From contig NC_092795.1 of NCBI RefSeq assembly GCF_918797505.1, forward strand, positions 19,641,131-19,705,130: a stretch of DNA of 64,000 nucleotides. The letters are read 5' to 3'. A program made the translations under genes and the position numbers. Of this stretch, positions 1 to 11,269 are shown one piece after another. The first letter of the stretch is position 1. The number at the start of each line of letters is the position of its first letter. The notes below the pieces were generated by a model. The model ran no database searches and was not told where the DNA came from. It saw nothing but the letters and a program-made list of their open reading frames with translations. This DNA comes from Bemisia tabaci (lineage: Eukaryota > Arthropoda > Insecta > Hemiptera > Aleyrodidae).

Positions 1-125
1 TCGATCATCGATTTTTCCCCATTCGAAGCTATGGTAGATACTCGATTCTTAGGGTGTTCTTTGTGAACACCCTATTTATCGATTTTTTCCCTTAGGTTTC
101 AATGACAGATCAATCGATATATCGC
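1..125 (+). repeat. ATCGATATATCGC-type dispersed repeat, copy 1 (cut by window edge)
   Basis: Shares the block TTCGAAGCTATGGTA ... GATCAATCGATATATCGC with copies at 2016-2160 (inverted), 5119-5256 and 8053-8185. Both ends carry ATCGAT-like motifs. No coding capacity beyond short chance frames. Confidence 0.75.
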
Positions 126-126
126 A

Positions 127-461
127 CACGGAGAAAAAAACCTCGTGCGTGGGACCCAAAGTTTAGGTCATTTGGATCTCTGAAGTTTTCAGAGTGAGCA
201 TCTGAACACTTAAGGTCTAGCTGTCGAGGTTCGGATCACACATATGAAACTTCAGTTCTTACATCTGAAGTACTTCGGTTTTCACATCCGAAAAACTTCG
301 GTTCTCACATCTGAAGTACTTCAGATGTAAGAACTGAAGTTTTAGATGTGTGATCCGAACCTCGATAGCTAGACCTTAAGTGTTCAGATGCTCAATCCGA
401 AAACTTCAGAGATCCATATGACCTAAACTTCGGGTCCCACGCACGAAGTTTTTTTTTCGTG
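127..461. mobile_element. Foldback element, CACGGAGAAAA/TTCGTGC family, copy 1
   Basis: Nearly the whole 335 bp is an inverted repeat: CTCGTGCGTGGGACCCAAAG on the left pairs with CTTCGGGTCCCACGCACGAAG on the right, and CTTCAG/TTCGG motifs repeat inside. Related copies: 12148-12464 (partial) and 62637-62946. No coding capacity; non-autonomous DNA element is the likely class. Confidence 0.85.
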
Positions 462-2015
462 CAAAGCATGCCACGCCACGGTTGTTGATCTCGTAGTTCT
501 TACTTGGTATACCGAAGAGCACAGTGACAAATTCTCATACATTTTGAGGAATGGCTTAAAGTGTCGCCAACGGGATTACTCTCGGGGAACTGGTTTTCCG
601 GCGCGGCGGACAGAGGACACAAGACGTCGGTGTCAAAAAATAACGCGCAGAGCTTGACCCCGCAGCTCCGAGGAGCCCGGGCCCGTTCCTCGTTGCTCAC
701 GGCCATCATAATAATTCAAAGAAATGCCAACATCAATATCTGAACGAGTGTCGTTGTCCCCGAACCGAGGAAAAACCGCGCATCTCCATTGAGATCCCAT
801 TGGAGTTACGCGGTTTCCGCGACGCGGGACTCGGGGGAGAGATAGTGGTGCCCGGAAACTTTTCCACGGGCGGTGAAATATTTTCAGTTGGGCGGGATTT
901 ATCGGGCCTCGGGCGGCTCGCTCGGGATTTCAGCGAAGCACGAAAATATTTTATTAATGTGCGTTCTTTTTTGGGCAAAAATTCCTCGGCCGGTTGCGGT
1001 GACCGGAGATCCCCGGCTCGATACCCGTCATTAATTTATGAACATCAGATTACTGTCGAACGGACTTGCTGTCAACCGATTCGGAGTGAGTTGATCCCAC
1101 AAAAATTTGTGGCAAGACAAGTCCCATTTTTCCTCCTCAAAAGAAAGCGCGTCGAGCACCGACATTGCGCATCAAATTTCGCTTCTCTGTGTGTCTCACA
1201 TATTAAGAATGAGATTGCAAGCAGGAAAAGTGCAGGGAATGGTGGACGGTTTCTTAATGGCGGCCATTTGTAGCGTCCGTAGTAGATATGACGTCATTAC
1301 TTGTTTGGAAAACTTCAAATATTTAGGAAGAGTGCAAAGGATTCGAAGAAATGAGCAAGGAAGGCTAGCCCATAGTTTGACCCAGTAGCTCAAATCCTAT
1401 TTATAACAATGAAAACGGAACGGTGTCCGGATTCGGACTCGTGAGATAACGAGAAAACAATTCCAATGAGGAGCGGTCAAAATGCTCTTCAAACATTTCA
1501 AATTACTGCAATTAAATATAAAGAAAAATGAAATAAATAAGCAACAACTCGCAGGATTTCCACTCCCCTTGAATGTAATTGTCATTGAGTATTCAAGTAA
1601 GTAATAATTCAAAAGTTCAAAGTTCCATTTAGCATGAATACGCCCAATCTAATTCGACACACTGTCAAAAATAGTGATATACTGTTCACATGTCAAATAT
1701 CAGTCGAGTTAATTAACGTAAATCAACAAGGCATAAGAGACTCTAACTTTGAGGCAATTGAAGTGGGTGTCTTATAATTAGAGCCACCACAGTCAAATGA
1801 ATTGAAATACAGTCAAAATTTGAATCAAAGTTGACTCGATTTCATCTTTATTATGAAACGGAATATTTTCATTCTAAGAGAGTACCTAGTGGCTATCCTA
1901 CAAGTCTTTTATGCTTCGTGTATCGATACCGATTCGTTGAGATGAGTCCCTGAGAGCCGGAGGAAATCCTAAAACGGGTGAATGGCTGATGATCAGCGTC
2001 GGGATCAGCGGCGTA

Positions 2016-2160
2016 GCGCACTTTGCGATATATCGATTGATCTACCATTCAAACCTATTGAAAATGATCGAAAAACAGGATGTCCACAACGAAAACCTCA
2101 ATATTCGATTCTTTATCATAGCGTCAAACGGGGAAATATCGATAATCGATCATTCGCTGG
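2016..2160 (-). repeat. ATCGATATATCGC-type dispersed repeat, copy 2
   Basis: Inverted relative to copy 1; starts GCGCACTTTGCGATATATCG and ends near ATCGATAATCGATCATTCG. Confidence 0.75.
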
Positions 2161-3864
2161 TCGGAATCCGACGTAGTTGTACTCCCCCTACAACTAGGAG
2201 AACGCGGCGGTGGTAGTTGAAGCTCAGGCCCTGAACCGGTGAACGGATCATGATTGCCCACTAATTCCAGCCAACCGCGGCTAGGAATCATCACTTGGAC
2301 AGGTTCCCCGTTTCAGGCGAAATAATTGTATCGCAAGTTACGACCCAAGCTCGAAGCGGCTCCAACTCCGGACATCCCCACCCGCACCGGCAGTTAAAGA
2401 GCCAACGCCGATCGCATCGGAGCCAATACTCCCGCACGAAGCAAAAACCACTCATCTCCACCGTAGATTCCGAGCCTGTTGGCTGTTTCAGCCTAGAGCG
2501 GTCATCGCACCGGGACCTCGATTCACCGGGAGGGAGGTTTCACAGCCATGCTTCAAACTCCATTTTCTAATTAATATTCTGTTATGATATATGCATTGTT
2601 TATTTTCAGATCCTATCTCGGGTCCCGAGCATTGCGCAGCTCCGTGTTATTGCATGTTTATTTATTGCCGATATTTATGGTCCGGGCGCCTTCCATTATA
2701 CTCCTGTGCTTTCCGCCTCACATGCACCCGCTACGGTATCGCTTATCGGTCGCCGCGAATCTAGTGTCGTGGGGAAAAACCTCGTATGAATATGTGCGCG
2801 TTGCATTGTCTGCTTGGAGGTGTTTTGCACTGGGGTCCGATTGCGGTTCAACTAGCGTTGGAAGTTCCGTATCGTTCGGACAAAAATCAAGGAAAAGCAT
2901 CATTTTATGCAAGTAACGAAGAAAGAAAGGAGAACATTGGAAAGAGGTGAAAAGGTTGAATTCAAAGAAAGAAGAAGTTGTACTTGCTTTTGAGCCTATA
3001 TAAGTATCTATACCCAAAAACTTACGAAATGAAGAGATAAAACAATATCTGTTACAAGAAAAATACACAATTTGATAAACCAACCGATTCTCTGAACAAC
3101 GTAACTGAAGGTGAATTAAACTTGACTATAGACAACAAATTTTCGCACGTTTTCGAGATTTAGCCTGATTACGACTTACTTTTCTCATTCATCAGCCTCA
3201 GTTCTTAAAATTAATTTGCTGTTGAAAGCAATTTTGCAAACATGAACTACACTTATGTCGTTTCTACTCAGTTTAGTAAAAATATTCTCAACTATTTCCC
3301 GAGTTGGATATTTTGCGCAACAAGGGTTCGATTTCCCCCTCTTTCTCCCCGCGCAATAACCCTTTAAAGTAGCCAGAGCTTGCACGCTTTCCCATTCAAC
3401 CGCGACTGTCTGCCGCGCGTCTCTACGTGTTCCACAGGTCCTCCTCTCAACTTAAACTTTGACCCTCACCCATAGGGTCGAGCTGGTAGAACATTCGTTT
3501 CACGGTCGTGCGTGAAGGTGATGTAAGGGATAGATCTCTGAAATATCTGTTCCCATCAACATCTCTCGGGTTATAGCAGTGAGTGCTTTTGAATAAATTT
3601 TAAAGTGTAAGCTTGCGGAATTTCCGATTCCGCGTGGAGATATTTTTCATCCAAGTTAACAAACGAGATCCTCCCCTCTACGCTTCTCCTCCCCCTCCAA
3701 CCCTGAAGAAAAACTTCGTTCCTTTTGGTATAATATAGCCTGCTCCGAACCCGGCAAAAAACCTCGTAAATACACCAAAATTCTGACTTAATGATCACCT
3801 ATAACACATTATAGCCTTGTGAAAATAAACCGGCAGGTGTGGGACGCAAAAAAGTTAGACGAAA

Positions 3865-4119
3865 ATTGGACCGAGTTTATCAGAAAGGAACCAACCCACA
3901 GTTTTTAACAAATCGAGTTAAGAATGTTTTCAAGTTCCACTAGCCGTATATTTTCTCCTGTCAAAAATTGAAAGTTGAAAAACAGAAATTAGTTTGTGAA
4001 AAGAAGGGTTGAAGTTCTTTTTCGACACTGAGCCTTATGCAGGAATTCAACTTCAAACCTCTTTTTCTCAGTTTCAACATAATGTGGGTTGGTTCCTTTC
4101 TGATGAACTCGGTCCAATT
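3865..4119. mobile_element. Foldback element, TTGGACCGAGTT..GAAAGGAACC family
   Basis: Ends ATTGGACCGAGTTTATCAGA and TCTGATGAACTCGGTCCAAT are inverted; AAGGAACCAACCCACA pairs with TGTGGGTTGGTTCCTT. 255 bp, non-coding. Confidence 0.85.
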
Positions 4120-4259
4120 GAAAGTACATCAATCCGGCGCAAACTCGTTTTTTACCGTGTAGGATAAAATCCAAATTGTACGCCTCCAGGAAAAGGATAA
4201 AAGTTCAGGATTTTCCAAGTAGGATTTTTTATTTTCGTAAAAATCACTGAAAAAGCAGT

Positions 4260-4680
4260 CCCCTCTCTCCCTCCCGACTCATTTTCCATCCAATCCGCGA
4301 GTTTGACGAGTGGAGGATTCCCCGCAGCGCGGCCCCCGACATAATTGAGAGGCAGACGCCCGGGTAAAATTATGAGCTGAAAATTTAATTATGCCTCGCG
4401 CTCGGGCGGATAATGGAGACTCCTCAGGAGCATTAAATAGTGTGAGAATCTGCATTTTGCATCGGGCGCGGGGACCGCACTCCGCAGTTTCCTCTCATTA
4501 CCGTCCAGGGGCCTCATTTTATGACTCCAGCGTGAGGTCACTCCGACGTGTTGTCTTAATTAGCACACTATTCCTCCGCCGAGAGAATTAAATCACGCCT
4601 CTCGTCCATTGGCAGTTGATTTATAATTATTCGTAAATTCCCCTCCGCAACGCCCGGGTTCAAAGAACGCCCAGCAAAAG
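4260..4680. promoter_or_regulatory. Candidate intronic/upstream enhancer rich in ATTA sites
   Basis: A GC-richer, repeat-free block with clustered homeodomain-like cores: ACATAATTGAG, AAAATTATGAG, TTTAATTATGC, CTTAATTAGC, GAATTAAATC and ATAATTATTCG within about 300 bp. Function is inference from motif density only. Confidence 0.3.
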
Positions 4681-5118
4681 TTCATTCATTTCATTTATTC
4701 ACGTTTTTTTCATACTCAATTCTTCCTCTCGCACCCTGACTCTAGATTACTGGTAAACGCACAGAGGTGGAGAGAGAAGGGTGGTCTTATTTTTGCTAAT
4801 CACTCCATAAACCATAAATCAGTCAACCACATTCTAGGTAGAAATTGTAAAATTTCAATATTTTTATCCAATAATTTTCATACTTAAATTTTCTTTTTTC
4901 GTGGCAATACATTATCCACCATTAGGAAGCGGAGATTTACTACTTAACAACACATAGCCGAAACACAAGTAGTATTTTAGCCCATTCCAACAAGTGTAAT
5001 TTCGATTTGATATTCAATCTCTCTTCGAAGTTTCTGTGTCATGAAGTCCAACCAAGTCATCTCCTCCTCTTTTCCTCCACGGGCACCCGTCGACGACGGA
5101 GTCAGCTAGTGACAAGGC

Positions 5119-5256
5119 GTGAATAATCGACCATCGATATTTTCCCATTTGAAGCTATGGTAAAAAATCGATTATTAAGATATTTGTTGACAACGCTCAC
5201 ATAATCGACCCTTTTCCATAGGTTAAATGACAGAGCAATCGATACATCGCAAAGCT
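5119..5256 (+). repeat. ATCGATATATCGC-type dispersed repeat, copy 3
   Basis: Same order as copy 1 with the CATTTGAAGCTATGGTAAA core. About 100 bases later an ACGTAAGGGCGTA-type element begins. Confidence 0.75.
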
Positions 5257-5350
5257 TGGCTGAGTTGGACCTGCGAACCGCGCAGCAGGTTAAATAAATT
5301 TCCGTCGCACCGTCGGATGGACAGATGGACGGACGCGTGCATCTCTTCGG

Positions 5351-5472
5351 CGCCCCTCTGATGCAAGGCCGTACCTCAATGTCCATGTGAGCCCTGTTTT
5401 ACATACGAGTCCATGCTCTCTGGGGCTCATGGGGAACTCAAGTTACGTCATTACGCGAGAGGAGCGACGTCT
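5351..5472. mobile_element. ACGTAAGGGCGTA family foldback, diverged copy
   Basis: GCGCCCCTCTGATGCAAGGC to GAGAGGAGCGACGTC; inner GTGAGCCCTG and GGGGCTCATG match the other copies (15225, 19962, 23107). Confidence 0.65.
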
Positions 5473-5835
5473 TGACTGAGCTGTATGAACTGCACCCACA
5501 ACATTGCACCGGTACGGTACTTAGCAGCTAAATTCACGCTGCACATTGCATCGCCCGCAGATCCGCGCCTCGCGAAAATTGAATGATGAATGCAGCTGAT
5601 CCGAGTTCCAATGGGCTTTTGAAGTTTCGTGATGAATATCCCGGATGCTCACGCTCGCATCCTCCACCGTTGACAAATCTCACCGATCGAGTGGAACCGA
5701 GAAAATCGGAAGTCGTTGGAATGGTCATCGATGAGCTAATTTATTGTATCCCCTTGAAAGACTTGTATTCAGCCATTTAACTTTACAAGTGTGATCATCC
5801 TCAGAACGGGAGAAAAACCAGCGAGCCTTCAATGG

Positions 5836-6106
5836 TTTGCATATCGACGGTGAAACTACCAAACCACGTATCTCGGTTTGCGACGTCGCAGACTTCCTGT
5901 CATACTTTATTTTTTAAATGAAAAACTACTTAACATCCAGTCTTGAAAATTTCTGTGATTTTTCCTCTTTGTGCGGAGAAAATTCCGTGAAAATTTCTAG
6001 GAATGATATTGATTTGGTCTACTTCAAAAAAATAAAACGTGAGCGTAGATTTTTAAACACCGCAAACGAGATACGTGGTTTGGTAGTTTCACCGTCGATA
6101 TGCAAA
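5836..6106. mobile_element. Foldback element, GCATATCGACGGTGAAA family
   Basis: TTTGCATATCGACGGTGAAA at 5836 pairs with TTTCACCGTCGATATGCAAA ending 6106; ACCAAACCACGTATCTCG pairs with CGAGATACGTGGTTTGGT. Interior TTCCTCTTTGTGCGGAGAAA is shared with 49943-50207. Confidence 0.87.
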
Positions 6107-7414
6107 ACGGACATCCGTAAAGCACGAATAGTTTGCAGGGTCTCAGCCCACGTAACGTCTGTGCGACCATTGTCAGAATTGGAGAGAAAATCAGCAAGCC
6201 TTCAATTTTTAGCATACGCATTAAAGATAGTCGTAGAGCTGGAATAGTTGCATCTAGACGTTGATCTCTAACCTGAGAGAAAAAAATGCAATTATAGATT
6301 CTGAACTTTGGCTCAAATTAAGCACTAAACTTTTTCGGTTCAGGTGAAAGTAGCTTAAAAATGAATTTTATATTTACGGAACGCATAGATCGTCCGTATC
6401 GAATGGTGTCATTGGTCCTGCCAGTGGCGTTTACTCGAGGGATTCTGTTAAGTACCAACATTTACCCTAGCCGGCATTAAATGTTCGTTTTGTAAACTTA
6501 AAAACAAAAATACGGAACTCTTTCAATTCGCCGTGTTCCATGTAAAAGATGATAAGAGGTCCCTAGAACATGTTGTCTTCATCATTCATCAGTAATCAAC
6601 GAAGGATGCTTGAATTTGTTGGCGCCAAGGTCTTCCGCGGAAAGTCACGAATATGAAACTTGCAGCTTTACCAATCAACGTAGTTACACAGTTTTTTTCA
6701 GTTTCACCTTAATAACCCCGGGATTTTTTCATGTTTCTCTGTTCTTTTTTCACGCTGCAAGGCGTGTTGGCCACGGATACACACGCCTCTGGTGCAAGTG
6801 GCATGTGCTCAATCAAGCAAACGTGGCTACGCCGTCGATGCAGCATGCTGTGATTTTTAAATTAGTTTGTCTTGCGCGCCAAACCGTGAACGGAGCAAAG
6901 TAAATCTCGTTAGTAAATCTCCCGAACATATCCGCAGCTCATCCTCCGCCGCGTCGGGTGCGCTGAAATTGCAGTTTTCAGCGAGGATTTCACTCGTATC
7001 AATTCGCTTGCATTAGACACGCCAAACGGACGAGTTAAGCTCTTGTCCTTTGATTTTCGACCGGTGGAGTTCACCGCTGAAGCGTCCAACTTTCATATTT
7101 TTAGTATTAACACAGTCCGCATAATCCTCGCGTCTCTAGATTACGTCCTACTGATAATAAATTCTCCTCTCGTTGCATAAATAATTCACCGTATCGAAAC
7201 AGGTTACCTACTGGGCATTTGAGAGAAGTAATCAAGTTATTTCTCATCAAATCCGCCGTCAAGTTCTGAAATTATTTTTTTCAAATCATCCATCGTCGGA
7301 AATAATCAGAATAAAATAATTTCTCAGCGCAAATATTCTCTGCACCAGTGACTGTCATTCCTTTAATGTTGTTTCTCTTTCTTCTTTAACACGCATACTG
7401 GTTAGCGGCTTATG

Positions 7415-7672
7415 ATTGAACCGCGTCTAGAAAAAAGAAACCAAACCACATCAGCTATTACCAAATTTGACTGGCTATTCTAATTTCTTACAAGAAAACG
7501 TTTGCGCGAATTCCTTCGGAAATTTTAAGGAATTTGCTTCTCACTATGCACAAAATCCACTGAAACACTAAAATCCGCACAACCGTGTTCATGTAAAAAG
7601 TTAAAATGCCCAGTTAAATTTGGCAGTAGCTGATGTCGCTTGATTCCTTTCTGCTTAACTCGATCCAATTGA
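7415..7672. mobile_element. Foldback element, TTGGAtCGAGTT family, second copy
   Basis: CATCAGCTATTACCAAATTT at 7449 pairs with AAATTTGGCAGTAGCTGATG at 7617; outer ends ATTGAACCGCG and CGATCCAATTGAT also pair. Interior differs from 3865-4119, but ends are related. Confidence 0.7.
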
Positions 7673-8052
7673 TAGTCGCTCAAAATTGAGGCTGTTATGG
7701 TCGAAGAAAACATATCTCCCACAGTTAATACACCAGTTTCAGTCGTTACTAACATTGTATTCTTTCTCAAAATCAAACCGATGTTTTTTTAAGTCTGATG
7801 GTGATGTCCATCGTCCAACTGCCTTATCTTCTCAACGATTTATGCAGATAATTTTTTCTTCGGACACTAACTCTTCGTAACTTGACTGCGCGAACGCACA
7901 GTAGCCAGACCCGTGGAATATTTTGTCCCGCGGCCATATGCAATATGCAACATGCATCTGTGGAAGATGTGTGGCCGAAGCATCGTTGGTGGCAGCGACT
8001 GCTGGGCGTTCGCAACGACCAACTGGACTGCCGATGCCGATCAGCGGCGAAG

Positions 8053-8185
8053 CACGAACGATCGATTATCGATATTTCCCCATTTGAAGCTATGGTAAAG
8101 AATCGATTATTTGTGAACAGCCTGTTCATCGATCCTTTTCCATAGGTTTAAATGGAGGATCAATCGATATATCGCAAAGCACGCT
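8053..8185 (+). repeat. ATCGATATATCGC-type dispersed repeat, copy 4
   Basis: Best preserved copy: ATCGATTATCGATATTTCCC to AATCGATATATCGCAAAGC. Confidence 0.78.
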
Positions 8186-8670
8186 ACGCAACTGATGCCG
8201 ATGCGGACGAGGGATAAGGATAACGCGGGGCACTTATTGAATGAACTGCGGCCGAGTTCACCACACGCTAATTGATCGAATGCCCCTTGACCTTCTCCTC
8301 CGGTGCCCTGCTCCTGCCCCAAAGCCCTCCAGCTCCAACTTGGTGGCGTTTAATGAACTTTGTCTTGGCACTTGAGACGCACACCACACACCGCCTCCGC
8401 TCTTCCGATCTTCTCCCCTGTTCGCGTTCGCCTTCTCTGGGAAACAATCAGGAAGCTCCTGCACTTTAATCTGTCTCCAACCGCTGTTGCCGGTTCGTGC
8501 CCGAGGTTTTGTCTCCTTCGGGAACGTCGTTTCGAGGGTGCGGTGGCGGTTCTTTGCGAAGAGAGCCAGCAAACGCATGCTAGGATGAACCTCGAGACAC
8601 ATATACAAACATGTGCTAACCATGGCTCATACAGAAATGCACTTACTGCTCTCTTCGCTATCATGACAGT

Positions 8671-8924
8671 ACTGCCGTGCTAAGGAAGAACGCCGTATGA
8701 ACATTCGAGAGTTGCCAAATTTCTTTTCAAAAAATGGTTATTTTTTAAGGAAGTTGTGAATATATTTCCTCGAAATTTTCAGGAACTTTCGGTGGTATTG
8801 CGAAAAAAATTATCTGAAAAATTGGAGGGAAAATATTTACAAATTTTCCAGAAAATTCGTGATTTACGGAAGGAAATTTGGCAACGCCTGACGGTTAATA
8901 CCGCGTTTTTCCTTAGCACGGCAG
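8671..8924. mobile_element. CTGCCGTGCTAAGGAA family MITE, copy 1
   Basis: CTGCCGTGCTAAGGAAGAAC left; TTTCCTTAGCACGGCAG right; terminal inverted repeat about 29 bp. Both sides are flanked by AGTA, a plausible 4-bp target duplication. Confidence 0.85.
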
Positions 8925-9860
8925 AGTATGGGACAGAATTGCCTGCCCACGTAAGTCAGGAGTTGAATTGTTGTTTTCACATCATGATGGGATCCCTAAC
9001 AATGGAAAGTCATTAGGGAATAGTAGTGGATTTTTGGAATTTCACGAAAGGTGCTCGAGCCATCGGAAATATTAACTTTTGATGATCCAAATTAGGGGCC
9101 CCATTTCAATGAAACCTTGGGAAGGACGATTGGTCAAAGTTTTTTCGGCGGAGGCCAAATTTGCTTGGGAGTAAAATTCGTGCGAGGGGCGAAACTTGAT
9201 TAAAGCTCTAAAACGCCACTTTGAGCAGAAGAAATTGCCTTTTGATTCAAAGCCATGATTAGGTCTTCAGGCAAAGTTCCCCACTCACCCACGGTCCACG
9301 ATACCAGATTCGAAAGAACTTTTAACAGTACGATGTAGCGACTCTGCGATTAAAAATGGGAGAGACCTTCTCTTTCTCTTTGAATATCGGATCTCATGTC
9401 CCCTCAGAAAAGGGTTCAACACAATCCTTAATAAAGTTGATGGATTCTAAGCGAAAAAAGGACCACGTGACTTCCTCATATTCTGCCACCATGTTCATCC
9501 TTTTGTTTCTTCTGAGTCAATCAAGTCTTTCTCTCAAGCACACTTATCCACTAATTCACGATAAAAAGTCCCCTCCGTGAGGTCATCTTGGGTGAATCTG
9601 TTCACGACGGCCTGCTTAATCGTAGTTATATCGTATGTTGTCGTAGTGCACGAAGAACGGCGAATCCTTCGGCTCACAATTGCATATCCCAGGGAAAAAC
9701 GGAATTTTGATTTTTTTCAATGAATCGAAAATGTTTGGTAAAAGAGACCCCTCTCTTCACATGTTGAAAAACAAATGCATGGAACTTGGGACGCAGATAA
9801 GTGGACGGAGACAAGACTCCTTTTCCTTGATTAACCGTACAATTATTATTCGTCGCTTCG

Positions 9861-10026
9861 CTGAAAAAAAAGTTACGGGTTTTATAGACTTACCGTCCGT
9901 TCCGGGCTTAGAGGCCAAAAGTTCCAGGTGCTAGAGCGGTTGCTTCGACTGCTATTGCTACGCCCGGAACTTTCGGCCTCCAAGCCTGGAACGCGGACGG
10001 CTTCCACGGCCGGAGTTTTTTTCAGT
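9861..10026. mobile_element. CTGAAAAA..GTTACGGG foldback, copy 1
   Basis: CTGAAAAAAAAGTTACGGG left and TTTTTTTCAG right; TACCGTCCGTTCCGGGCTTA pairs with CCTGGAACGCGGACGG. 166 bp; relative at 17221-17395. Confidence 0.75.
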
Positions 10027-11148
10027 GTTTATATAACGCCTATCGCTGAACCGTTATTCCAAGAATCAACTGTTAGTACATGCATGGAAAAAAAAGAAAA
10101 GAAAAGGCCTGCAATGATCAAGCACCATAAAACACAATCCTGCGCCGCACGCGCAACTGACCCAATCGTACTTCTTCTTCTTTTTCCGCGAGGATGTCTC
10201 TTAATTCTGCGTGCCATTACGAAAACACAATGGAAGCGGAGTCCTGAACACGAAGAGGCGCAAAGGGCCTTGGAGGATGTTCCTAGGGCTCCGCTCCTCC
10301 GGGCGGGGCGTCAGCAACGAGAAAGCGATTACCGCGTGTGATTTATGGGAGGTGGGAGTTAGCTGAGACAAAGCAGAATTAAACTGCCCGTAAGTGCATT
10401 AGAGCTGGTCTTTGCACCAAGAGGCGTTGCGCTTTGCGCGTGAGGTGCCGTGTTTTAAAACACGAAGACTTCGGTAGTTGGGAGTCATCCAGATGGGTAA
10501 AGCGCCGGTTCCAGGGGCGGAGGAAGTCGGTGCGTGAGATTATGGTTTGATTGTTTTTGACCTAAATACACACATTGAGGACTAAGGAATAATACCGCAT
10601 AAGTGACAAATTTTGCAAAAATGAGTTAGCAAGTTTGTCGCATTCTACAGTGTAGATTTCGCAAGTTGATGATTTTAGTTTTTTTCCAATTCTGCTGCTA
10701 ATTACTCCGTAATGTATTAAAAATTGCAAATCTAACCTCAAAATTACAAAAACGGCAAAGTTTTCACTTCGTACTGGAAAATTGTCAGTTTTCAGATAGG
10801 CGGTATCATTCCTTAGTCATCGAATCATGCCCCCCCCCCAAAAAAAAAAAAAAACCTCTCAGGCAATCAACGTTTTGATGTCCAACATAGCTCAAAATCA
10901 TGGCTAGGATACCTAAAGTTCAAATTTAATTTTAACGTTAACTTTCTTGCACCAAAAGTTTTGTCACAAGAAGCCAGAGATTCAGAACTCTTTTAACGGA
11001 CTAATTTTTTTTTTTTACCCAGAAGAATATAAACATAGACAGGAGATCATCCAAACCAATCCACTTTTTCCCACATCTCTTTTGAACAAAATTGAATACT
11101 TTTCAAAATAAAAAATAACTAAAGAATTGTTTTGTGTTTTTGTTTCAG

Positions 11149-11269
11149 GCTTGTGCTCCTCGTTACGTTTGGTACACAACGAATGTAAATCGAAGAGATC
11201 CAGTTGGTACTTGCTACATTTCGAAAAACCAGTTCACAGACTTTTCCGAATACTCACCTTGCCGAACCC
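11149..11269 (+). CDS. if: Integrin alpha exon a (propeller, CAPRY segment)
   Basis: Acceptor tttgtttcag and donor GTAAGT bound 121 nt that begin in phase 0 and end in phase 1. It reads ACAPRYVWYTTNVNRRDPVG and continues to ...SPCRT, the cysteine-bearing stretch that follows the first propeller blade in integrin alpha chains. The exon before it must end in phase 0; I did not find it in 1-11148. Confidence 0.9.

Larger units (their letters stand above)
1..11148 (+). other. 5' region: no exon found
   Basis: I find no integrin exon here although the missing 5' exons should lie upstream of 11149. The stretch is a mosaic: several foldback elements listed separately, GC-richer unique blocks (about 560-1020, 2180-2540, 2600-2780, 4260-4680, 6900-7150, 8200-8600) and AT-rich filler. 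Poly-C/poly-A tracts occur near 10830-10855. The small reading frames here are short and many cover repeats. Confidence 0.5.

Noticed and set aside
800..1273. 157-codon frame in a GC-richer block
   Set aside because: No homology recognised; open frames are expected in GC-rich sequence and a minus frame overlaps it.
3475..3550. tRNA-like stretch with GAGCTGGTAGAAC
   Set aside because: Resembles a D-arm/A box, but no B box, acceptor stem or anticodon arm could be formed.
9928..10341. 137-codon plus-strand frame
   Set aside because: Starts within a foldback element and has no recognised domain.
1..11148. Missing 5' integrin exons
   Set aside because: I looked for a signal-peptide exon and for the first propeller blade ending in phase 0, but found nothing convincing; they may be short or upstream of the window.
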